Below, one piece after another: positions 1-5,547 of a stretch of 7,734 bases of DNA. The translations under genes were made by a program, and so were the position numbers. The notes below the pieces were generated by a model, which was given only the letters and a program-made list of their open reading frames with translations, did not search any database and was not told the DNA's origin. This stretch comes from Candidatus Omnitrophota bacterium. Lineage in GTDB: Bacteria; Omnitrophota; Gorgyraeia; Zapsychrales; JANLHA01. The DNA lies in contig JAHFFS010000063.1 in NCBI GenBank assembly GCA_023247815.1, positions 1 to 7,734 of the forward strand, read 5' to 3'. Position 1 is the first letter of the stretch. Every line of letters begins with the position of its first letter.

Positions 1-985
1 CCCTTTGCTTCAATAACAATTTGCGCCCAACACAACTCATCAAGATGGCCAAATCCGGTCCTGGTTTGCCATTGCTTTTATAACTTGCCTTCGCGGCACC
101 TATGGCCCCGTCGATCAAATTGTCATAATTCGCGCTCATCAATCGAACAAAAGACCCTTCCGGAATATCGCCGGCAAAAGTCATGCTTTGATCCTCTTCA
201 TTGATTCCTAAAATCGTGCGCACCACCCAGCCTTTGCGGTCAGGGGTCTGCAAACTCAAAGGAAATAACAACGCCGCCGATGGCAACTTTTGGGCATGTT
301 CGCCTAAATAATCTTTATACAACGCCAGCGCCGATTGACCATCCCACTCATAGAGGACATTGCTCTCGGAACGGGTGACCATCCGCTCCGGACCAAACGG
401 TTCCCAACCTCCCATGGCGCTGAAATTAATTTTGATATGGTCACCATAAAGACCGATCGCCGCGATCGTATCCTCCTCGGCATTGTCATCGCAAATCACA
501 AAAGTCCTTTTGAACCGATCTCCATCTCCGGAAAGACCACCCGTGACGGCCACCTTTTCCGAAAGCTGGCTCGCCATCCCTTTGACGAGTTCACTGCCGT
601 TGACGTGGATCCCTTCCGAAAGGACAATGACATGCGCCAACCCCTGCTTATCCAGGGCCGCAATCAATCGTTCACCGGCCATGAAACTATTTTCAATACT
701 TTTAAGCTTAATTTTAGTCACCTTGATCGTCGTGCGCTCAAAATGGACAGCGGTCAAAACAATCGTATCATCGGCAACATGGGTCCCGCAGATTTCTCCA
801 GCGGTGGAACACCCAACCAAATGAGCCTTTGGATAAAAATGTTTGATTTCCTCAAGGCGCTTGTGATCTTTAAGGTACTCAGGCCCCCCAAATACCAATA
901 CCAATTGCGCCTTTTCTACCAATTGATGATCAGATTTTGTTTGCCAACCCGCGGTTATAGACCAAATTTTTTGTTCAGCTTTCAT
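1..985 (-). CDS. FIST-domain sensory protein (FIST_N + FIST_C), C-terminus cut by window edge
   Basis: The reading frame is open from an ATG at 983-985 to the left edge, giving 328 residues with no stop, so the 3' end lies outside the window. A purine-rich ribosome binding site (AGGAAAGGGG) sits about 8 bases upstream and supports this start. Residues 58-65 read GCSTAGEI, the hallmark of the FIST N-terminal domain, and GGLSGDGD at 149-156 continues that domain. FIST_C features follow: an AGDIPEG turn at 271-277 and SCVGRK at 317-322. FIST domains are predicted to bind small ligands such as amino acids and are often found with signalling modules; here no such module is visible before the edge. 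The N-terminus has no signal peptide or membrane segment, so the protein is probably cytoplasmic. At least the end of FIST_C is missing. The family call is firm; ligand and partner are unknown. Confidence 0.9.
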   Translation of the reverse strand, partial: MKAEQKIWSITAGWQTKSDHQLVEKAQLVLVFGGPEYLKDHKRLEEIKHFYPKAHLVGCSTAGEICGTHVADDTIVLTAVHFERTTIKVTKIKLKSIENSFMAGERLIAALDKQGLAHVIVLSEGIHVNGSELVKGMASQLSEKVAVTGGLSGDGDRFKRTFVICDDNAEEDTIAAIGLYGDHIKINFSAMGGWEPFGPERMVTRSESNVLYEWDGQSALALYKDYLGEHAQKLPSAALLFPLSLQTPDRKGWVVRTILGINEEDQSMTFAGDIPEGSFVRLMSANYDNLIDGAIGAAKASYKSNGKPGPDLAILMSCVGRKLLLKQR

Positions 986-1021
986 GACAAAACCCCTTTC
1001 CTGTTCATTTTTACCAACAGC

Positions 1022-1063
1022 CGGGCCAATCCTAGCTCCCAATCAACTGTAACACCTGGCCCG
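1022..1063 (-). other. Stem-loop in the FIST gene leader
   Basis: CGGGCCA at 1022-1028 is perfectly complementary to TGGCCCG at 1057-1063, giving a GC-rich 7-bp stem around a 28-nt loop. It lies 37 bases upstream of the FIST start codon, so it would form in the 5' leader of that mRNA. No U-run follows it on the minus strand, so it is not an intrinsic terminator. I could not match it to a known riboswitch. It may be a chance structure. Confidence 0.25.
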
Positions 1064-1065
1064 CT

Positions 1066-1099
1066 AAGAAAAAAGGCTTTCAGCTTCGCAAAAGAAAGC
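1066..1099 (-). terminator. Weak terminator- or attenuator-like hairpin before the FIST gene
   Basis: Read on the minus strand, GCTTTC (1099-1094) pairs with GAAAGC (1081-1076) across a 12-nt loop, and the stem is followed by CTTTTTTCTT (1075-1066). This is the order of an intrinsic terminator, but the stem is only 6 bp with two internal A/T stretches. It could end transcripts of the small membrane protein gene at 1219-1614, or act as an attenuator if the FIST promoter lies upstream near 1102-1131. One arm overlaps the palindrome at 1093-1106, so the two structures would exclude each other in RNA. Confidence 0.28.
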
Positions 1100-1131
1100 G
1101 CTTTCTAGGAAACTTGATATCTTTTAACCAA
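1093..1131 (-). promoter_or_regulatory. Operator-like palindrome with a weak promoter candidate upstream of the FIST gene
   Basis: AGAAAGCGCTTTCT at 1093-1106 is a perfect 14-bp palindrome centred on CpG. That centre with AAGCGCTT flanks resembles operators of LacI/GalR-family repressors, including cre-type sites. On the minus strand a poor sigma70-like pair, TTGGTT (1131-1126) and TAGAAA (1107-1102) with an 18-bp spacer, would put the palindrome over the -10 element, a normal place for a repressor. The palindrome is seen directly; operator and promoter roles are inference, and the -35/-10 matches are weak. Confidence 0.25.
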
Positions 1132-1218
1132 AAAAAAACTTGTATTATTTAAGGTAGGAACGATGTGGTTTGAAAGAAGGTACGCGAAAAATGCAGTTTT
1201 TTCCTATCGGTTTTCAAC

Positions 1219-1614
1219 TCACTCATCACTTTTTCCGACATGGACATACATGCATAGGTGTGACAGGCCCGCAGATAATAGACAGAAAATGTAGAGAAGA
1301 TAATAGCCTTTCAAATGCCCCCAGGAGGCGGTAAGAAGCTGGAAGGACAAATACAACGCGACAAGGAAAGTAATGATCATGTAGGAAAGCGAAGCAACGC
1401 GGACGCGCAAAAGAACGGCATTGGGAATAAGAAACAAGAGCGCGTAGGCCATATACACCGAGCACATCATCCGAATCTTGGCGACCGTTAAATAAGCACC
1501 CAGCGGCGTATTTAACACCTGCTGAGGATTGGAATAAAAAAACAAACTCACCAAGAACATCAAAAGACCCGTTATCACCGCGATGATTTTAAAAAAAATA
1601 GCCAGGATTTTCAT
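1219..1614 (-). CDS. Small four-helix integral membrane protein, function unknown
   Basis: This encodes 131 residues with four hydrophobic segments at about 4-26, 48-70, 74-95 and 104-124, short loops and a charged tail ending KSDE. I do not recognise conserved catalytic residues; in size and topology it resembles small four-helix DUF families such as DUF4345, but I cannot confirm membership. I chose the ATG at 1612-1614 because GAGGAG lies 6-7 bases upstream. A TTG codon 18 bases further up (1630-1632) is in frame but would place that ribosome binding site inside the gene and the start inside a repeat array. The gene is separated from era by the heptad array at 1630-1712, which therefore forms its 5' leader or promoter region. 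The long hydrophobic frame with a good ribosome binding site makes it a likely real gene. Confidence 0.75.
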   Translation of the reverse strand: MKILAIFFKIIAVITGLLMFLVSLFFYSNPQQVLNTPLGAYLTVAKIRMMCSVYMAYALLFLIPNAVLLRVRVASLSYMIITFLVALYLSFQLLTASWGHLKGYYLLYIFCLLSAGLSHLCMYVHVGKSDE

Positions 1615-1629
1615 GCTTGTCTCCTCTCT

Positions 1630-1712
1630 CAAGTTTCAAGATACAAGTCTCATGTCTCAAGATACAAGTCTCAAGCAAAAATTACTTGCGACTTGAAACC
1701 TGTGACTTACGA
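1630..1712. repeat. Foldback array of 7-bp units between era and the small membrane protein gene
   Basis: Seven consecutive heptads of the form CAAGNNN (one reads CATGNNN) run from 1630 to 1678. After a 6-nt break (1679-1684), four heptads of the inverse form CTTGNNN or near variants run from 1685 to 1712. Within the left arm the 17-mer TCAAGATACAAGTCTCA occurs at 1636-1652 and exactly again at 1657-1673, a spacing of three heptads. The arms are complementary: CAAGTCTCAAG (1665-1675) pairs with CTTGCGACTTG (1685-1695) with one mismatch and a 9-nt loop. The array fills nearly the whole gap between the era stop and the ribosome binding site of the next gene. A related array is at 3585-3633. It lacks a U-run, so a simple terminator is unlikely. 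The design resembles the heptameric STRR repeats known from heterocystous cyanobacteria, though the unit differs. Confidence 0.8.
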
Positions 1713-1718
1713 CTGCCC

Positions 1719-2645
1719 TCACTGATGATAACCCATTTCCAGTAAAAGCTCGTCGTTGTCACGCCAATCCTTTTTGGTCTTAACACGAAGCTCCAGAAAA
1801 ACCTTACTCTCCAACAAATTCTCCAGTTCCAGACGGGCCTGCTGTCCAATCTCTTTCAAAAGCTTGGCGATCTTCCCAATCACAATGGTTTTCTGCGAAT
1901 CCCGCTCGACTAAAATCAGGGCCTGGATATAAATGGTCTTTTTCCGACGAGGTTGAATATTTTCGATCACAACGGCAACGGAATGCGGCACCTCTTGCCG
2001 AAGGACCCCCAGCAGTTTCTCTCGAATGATATCGGCAATGGCCATTCGCTGCGGAGTATCCGTTAACGCGTCTTCTGGATAAAGGCGCGGGCCCTCCGGC
2101 AGCACAGCAAAAAGGACATCCAAAAGCTCGTCGATATTCTTGCCTTGCAGTCCGGAAAGGGCAATGAGGGTAAAATTCTTGATTTTTTGAACAGGCACTC
2201 CCTTCAAACGTTCCCACAGTTCCAAATACTGGGCAACCCTTTCTCCCTTCAAATCAATTTTGTTAAGGCCCAGCACGATAGGGACCTTCAACGAACTCAA
2301 ATTTTCAACAATTTGTTCTTCCTCTCGGCCAACGCTTTTAGAAGAGTCGACCAAATGGATAATGCAATCGGCCTGCTGGGTCACGCCATAAGCACTCTTT
2401 CTCATGAAACGGTCCAGCTTGTCCCGCCCGGCGTGCAGCCCTGGGGTATCCACAAAAATGATCTGACCGCGCTCATCATTATAAATCCCGCGGATTTGCT
2501 GACGGGTAGTTTGCGGTATTTTTGAAACAATCGCCACTTTCTCTTTAACAATGGCATTGAGCAAGGTTGATTTGCCGACATTCGGACGTCCAACGATCGC
2601 GACCGTGCCGCAGCGTATTTTCTTATCTTGTTTGGTTTTAGTCAT
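1719..2645 (-). CDS. era: GTPase Era, 16S rRNA-binding ribosome assembly factor
   Basis: Era binds the 3' end of 16S rRNA and helps mature the 30S subunit, acting in the cytoplasm and at the membrane. The 308-residue length is normal. The GTPase domain shows G1 GRPNVGKS at 19-26, the G2 threonines in QTTRQQIRG at 45-53, G3 DTPG at 66-69, G4 NKID at 128-131 and a G5-like SGL at 164-166 in place of the usual SAL. PRLYPEDALTDTPQR at about 186-200 is the typical Era linker into the C-terminal KH domain. In the KH domain the loop normally reading GxxG is GKIA at 257-260, so the second glycine is lost (see findings). The ATG at 2643-2645 lies 10 bp after the stop of the sugar kinase gene, with AGGCGGGG as ribosome binding site in that gap, so the two are very likely co-transcribed and possibly translationally coupled. 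Confidence 0.96.
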   Translation of the reverse strand: MTKTKQDKKIRCGTVAIVGRPNVGKSTLLNAIVKEKVAIVSKIPQTTRQQIRGIYNDERGQIIFVDTPGLHAGRDKLDRFMRKSAYGVTQQADCIIHLVDSSKSVGREEEQIVENLSSLKVPIVLGLNKIDLKGERVAQYLELWERLKGVPVQKIKNFTLIALSGLQGKNIDELLDVLFAVLPEGPRLYPEDALTDTPQRMAIADIIREKLLGVLRQEVPHSVAVVIENIQPRRKKTIYIQALILVERDSQKTIVIGKIAKLLKEIGQQARLELENLLESKVFLELRVKTKKDWRDNDELLLEMGYHQ

Positions 2646-2655
2646 GTCCCCGCCT

Positions 2656-3561
2656 TCATGAAAATGAAATATGAGCCAACAATTTTTTCAGGCGTTGGTT
2701 GGCCTTTGTCAAAGTCAAGGGAGAGGTCTTGCTCATCCCAAAACCTTCGACATTGAAAGAAGCCAAGGTGGTCCCGTAAAGGACCGCCTTCTTTAAAACG
2801 GTCTTATTGATTTTCCCGGCCCGGCTCAGATATCCCATCAACCCTCCGGCAAAAGTATCACCCGCGCCCGTCGGATCAACCACCTCTTCAACCGGATAAG
2901 CCGGAAAAGAAAACGTGAAAGAATCACAAAAAAACAACACACCGTGTTCACCTTTTTTAACCACAATCAATTCCGGGCCCATCCGCCGCAACGCCTTCGC
3001 GGCCTTAACCAGATTGTATTCTCCGGTCAAACTCCTGGCCTCACCGTCGTTGGCGACGAAAAGATTGACCTGCGTCATCAACTTTTTCAATTCTTTGCTT
3101 TTATGGTTGATCCAAAGATTCATGCTGTCTAAGCCGACGAGTTTTGGTTTGTGCATCATCTTCAACAACCCCATCTGGATATCGGGATCGATATTGGCCA
3201 GAAACACATTTGGGATTCTTTTTTGATGAAGTGCCACTTCCGGAATAAATCCGATGAGAACACCCAGTTCTGTCGCTAAGGTCAAGGCGCTGTTCAAATC
3301 TTCCTTTTTGTACTCGCCCTCCCAGCGAAAGGATTTCCCATCCCCGACTTTGAGCGAGGTCAAATCAATCTCTTTCTGTTTTAAGAAATGGATATGCTGT
3401 TGTGGAAAATCCTGCCCCACAATGGCAACGAGGTGGACCTTTTGAAAAAGCCGTGCCCCCATCGCGAAATGCGCGGCCGATCCGCCCAACAAATCGGGTT
3501 GAATACCTGCTGGAGTTTTAATACTGTCTAAAGCTACTGTTCCAATGACTAAAAGACTCAT
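2656..3561 (-). CDS. PfkB/ribokinase-family carbohydrate kinase
   Basis: The 301-residue protein has the PfkB fold landmarks: GTVALDSI near the N-terminus, the substrate-binding GG pair at 26-27 followed by AAHFAMGARLF, NDGEAR at 171-176, VKKGEHG at 201-207 and the family signature DPTGAGDTFAGG at 229-240, in which D235 is the expected catalytic base and the GAG the anion hole. Such enzymes transfer phosphate from ATP to a hydroxyl of a sugar or nucleoside. The sequence does not fix the substrate; the immediate N-terminal region and the lack of a bifunctional partner argue against an RfaE-type heptose kinase, and a ribokinase- or adenosine-kinase-like role is open. The start is supported by AAGGAG about 7 bases upstream. 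Era follows after 10 bp. Upstream lies the heptad array at 3585-3633, so a promoter here or read-through from yjbQ are both possible. Confidence 0.92.
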   Translation of the reverse strand: MSLLVIGTVALDSIKTPAGIQPDLLGGSAAHFAMGARLFQKVHLVAIVGQDFPQQHIHFLKQKEIDLTSLKVGDGKSFRWEGEYKKEDLNSALTLATELGVLIGFIPEVALHQKRIPNVFLANIDPDIQMGLLKMMHKPKLVGLDSMNLWINHKSKELKKLMTQVNLFVANDGEARSLTGEYNLVKAAKALRRMGPELIVVKKGEHGVLFFCDSFTFSFPAYPVEEVVDPTGAGDTFAGGLMGYLSRAGKINKTVLKKAVLYGTTLASFNVEGFGMSKTSPLTLTKANQRLKKLLAHISFS

Positions 3562-3584
3562 AAAATTCTCCTTTTAGGAAGTGC

Positions 3585-3633
3585 CAGGTCTCATGTCCCA
3601 GGTTACTTGTCACATGCCACTTGAGACTTGAAA
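3585..3633. repeat. Second foldback array of 7-bp units, between yjbQ and the sugar kinase gene
   Basis: Seven uninterrupted heptads cover 3585-3633, each starting with a C-purine/pyrimidine-NG core: CAGGTCT, CATGTCC, CAGGTTA on the left, then CTTGTCA, CATGCCA, CTTGAGA, CTTGAAA on the right. The arms fold back: CAGGTCTCATGT (3585-3596) pairs with ACTTGAGACTTG (3619-3630) apart from one T-T mismatch and one G-T pair, around a 22-nt loop. The array abuts the yjbQ stop codon and ends about 20 bp before the kinase start. Its unit and organisation match the array at 1630-1712, including the shared word GTCTCATGTC. No U-run follows on the minus strand. Confidence 0.72.
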
Positions 3634-3634
3634 A

Positions 3635-4054
3635 CTATTCCCCAATGATCTTAACCAACACCCGTTTCTTGCGTCGGCCGTCGAACTCACCGTAAAAAAT
3701 CTGCTCCCACGGACCGAAATCCAACTTCCCCTTCGTGACCGCGACAACAACCTCCCGCCCCATCACTTGGCGTTTCAAATGCGCGTCGGCGTTGTCCTCT
3801 CCGGTATCATTATGTCGGTACTGGCCGACCGGCTCATGCGGGGCCAGTTTTTCCAGCCAGTCATCGTAATCCTTGAGAAGCCCACTTTCATCATCGTTGA
3901 TATAAACACTGGCGCTGATGTGCATGGCATTCACCAAACACAACCCCTCTTTGATTCCGCTTTTATCAATGATACTCTGAATCTGGTCGCTGATATTGAT
4001 ATACGCCCGTCTGGTCTGAGTATTGAACCAAAGTTCCTCTCGATGATGTTTCAT
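3635..4054 (-). CDS. yjbQ: YjbQ/UPF0047-family protein
   Basis: The 139-residue protein covers the full UPF0047 family with its conserved positions: HISASVYIN at 45-53, YRH ending at H81, NADAHLK at 88-94, GKLDFGPWEQIF at 109-120 and the C-terminal block EFDGRRKKR (123-131) ending KIIGE. Members form small trimeric beta-rich enzymes with conserved His and Asp residues at a putative metal site; weak thiamine-phosphate-synthase-like activity has been reported for family members, but the physiological role is not settled. It is cytoplasmic, with no signal or membrane segment. The start codon overlaps the stop of the glycosyltransferase gene in an ATGA (4051-4054), and AAGGAG lies about 8 bases upstream inside that gene, which indicates translational coupling. 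No thiamine gene is nearby to support a vitamin role. Confidence 0.93.
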   Translation of the reverse strand: MKHHREELWFNTQTRRAYINISDQIQSIIDKSGIKEGLCLVNAMHISASVYINDDESGLLKDYDDWLEKLAPHEPVGQYRHNDTGEDNADAHLKRQVMGREVVVAVTKGKLDFGPWEQIFYGEFDGRRKKRVLVKIIGE

Positions 4055-5547
4055 TGCCCAACTCCTTGTTCCAAAGGACCGCTTGGATTTTTCAGTTCCG
4101 TTTCCTTATCGGTAATCACCTTCAATTCCTTTTGCATCCGAGGGTCCGTCGACCCCATTTCCAAGGCCTTACGCAAATACGTCTTGGCCTCTTGATACAA
4201 ACCCAGATTGAAATAGGCCATCCCTAAGACTTCGTGCGATTTTTTATTTTCAGGATACAGCCTAACCAATGCTAAAAACAGCCTCAACTCGTTCTTCCAC
4301 AACATATTGATCGAGAACGTCATGCTGCAACTCATTAAGACCATCCCGACGATCAGAACATAACCCAGCTTTCTAAACTCACAAAGGACTCTTTCAAAAA
4401 AAATGCCGCCGAGAACACAGACCCCGATGGATGGCAAATACATAAAGCGATGGGCGACAGGATTAGCTAAGGGGATCACGTTTGATACCGGAATAAAAAA
4501 CACAAAAAACCACAACAAAAAAAGGAGCGCTTTTTTCTCGATTTTGAGGCATTGGACCGCTAACACAACAAACGCTAAAAAGGACATGCAACAAATGATG
4601 ATTTCTTTAAAAGGTGTGTTAGTGAAGTCAGGAGCATACAAAGGCGGGATCACGTTGACAAACATTGGAAAAATCAGCCAGAAAAGATAACGAAAAAAAT
4701 TCAGTACAATCGATAGCACATGCAAACCAAGAGATCCCCCCAACAACTGATTGTCCGGCAAAGCGGTATTTGGAAACACAAAAAAATAAATGAATAAAAA
4801 GAATGCCATGACAACGTAAAACCAAATGTAGCGTCGGAAGAATTCCACTGGTTGCAAAACCTCCTTTTGCCCCAGGATAAAATAATCGTATAAAAAAAGC
4901 ATGATGGGAAAAACCACCGCAGATTCTCTCGAAAAGACACCTAGAAAATAACAAACGACCGACAGGACATACAAAACCTGACCCCATTTTTGGGACACCT
5001 CTTTTCCCTTGATATAAAAAATGAAGGCCCCTAAGACAAAAAAAGCGTCTAACATCCCATGACGGTAACTGATCGCGTTCACCACTTCAGATTGAATCGG
5101 ATGGACGCAAAACAACACCGCTGATAAAAGCCCCACTTTTGCATTACGCAGAATCATCGAGCCAAGAAAATAAACCAAGACCACGTTGAGGATATGAAGC
5201 AAAATACTGTCCAGGTGCCAGCCAAAGGGATTGTCCTGCCAAAGATGGAAATCAAGAAAATAGAACAATGAGATCATCGGACGGTAAGATACCGCGCCAG
5301 ACGAGAAATACGGCGGCTCTTTATAAAAATAATCGCCCTGATGAGAAAGATAGGTCTTATCAAAGAGGTGCGGCCAATTATTCCAGCTTCGATAAAATAG
5401 ATTTTTCTCGATGACAACATGGTCATCCCCAATGAACCCATTGCTGAGAACGTTTGAATAAACCGCGAACCCAAGAACAATGAGGATCAGAACATTGATC
5501 CCGGTCTTCCCGCTCGCTTTGACTTCTGCAGAATGTTTAAAAAGCAT
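4051..5547 (-). CDS. Multi-pass GT-C glycosyltransferase with C-terminal TPR (TMTC/PMT-like)
   Basis: The 498-residue product has about 11-13 hydrophobic segments between residues 17 and 422, then a soluble tail holding a TPR unit at about 435-468 (LGMAYFNLGLYQEA is its core). N-terminal landmarks match the TMTC/PMT-type GT-C family: GDD at 40-42 in the first extracytoplasmic loop, likely the catalytic acidic pair, YRP at 88-90, HLDSILLHILN near 112-122, HPIQSE at 149-154 and R162/D167 downstream. Such enzymes use a polyprenyl-phosphate sugar to glycosylate proteins or lipids on the outer face of the inner membrane; acceptor and sugar here are unknown. I chose the ATG at 5545-5547, which overlaps the peptidase-barrel stop by 11 bp and has GGGGT upstream. 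An in-frame start at 5622 would overlap that gene by 86 bp. The gene overlaps yjbQ by 4 bp. Confidence 0.85.
   Translation of the reverse strand: MLFKHSAEVKASGKTGINVLILIVLGFAVYSNVLSNGFIGDDHVVIEKNLFYRSWNNWPHLFDKTYLSHQGDYFYKEPPYFSSGAVSYRPMISLFYFLDFHLWQDNPFGWHLDSILLHILNVVLVYFLGSMILRNAKVGLLSAVLFCVHPIQSEVVNAISYRHGMLDAFFVLGAFIFYIKGKEVSQKWGQVLYVLSVVCYFLGVFSRESAVVFPIMLFLYDYFILGQKEVLQPVEFFRRYIWFYVVMAFFLFIYFFVFPNTALPDNQLLGGSLGLHVLSIVLNFFRYLFWLIFPMFVNVIPPLYAPDFTNTPFKEIIICCMSFLAFVVLAVQCLKIEKKALLFLLWFFVFFIPVSNVIPLANPVAHRFMYLPSIGVCVLGGIFFERVLCEFRKLGYVLIVGMVLMSCSMTFSINMLWKNELRLFLALVRLYPENKKSHEVLGMAYFNLGLYQEAKTYLRKALEMGSTDPRMQKELKVITDKETELKNPSGPLEQGVGQ

Noticed and set aside
335..1108. Long plus-strand reading frame of 257 codons opposite the FIST gene
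   Set aside because: It is the antisense of a clear FIST coding frame with recognisable motifs, has no matching family features and runs into the non-coding leader.
1150..1190. Alternative minus-strand promoter (TTTCAA, 17 bp, TTAAAT)
   Set aside because: Only about half of the consensus positions match in each box in an AT-rich stretch, so it cannot be told from chance.
1615..1632. TTG at 1630-1632 as the start of the small membrane protein
   Set aside because: The ATG at 1612-1614 has GAGGAG at proper spacing, while the TTG lies inside the heptad array and would put that ribosome binding site in the coding region.
1630..1712. CRISPR array
   Set aside because: Units are 7 bp without spacers of constant length, and there is no cas gene nearby.
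3585..3633. Intrinsic terminator between yjbQ and the kinase gene
   Set aside because: The foldback has no U-run after it on the minus strand and a 22-nt loop, so it does not fit a rho-independent terminator.
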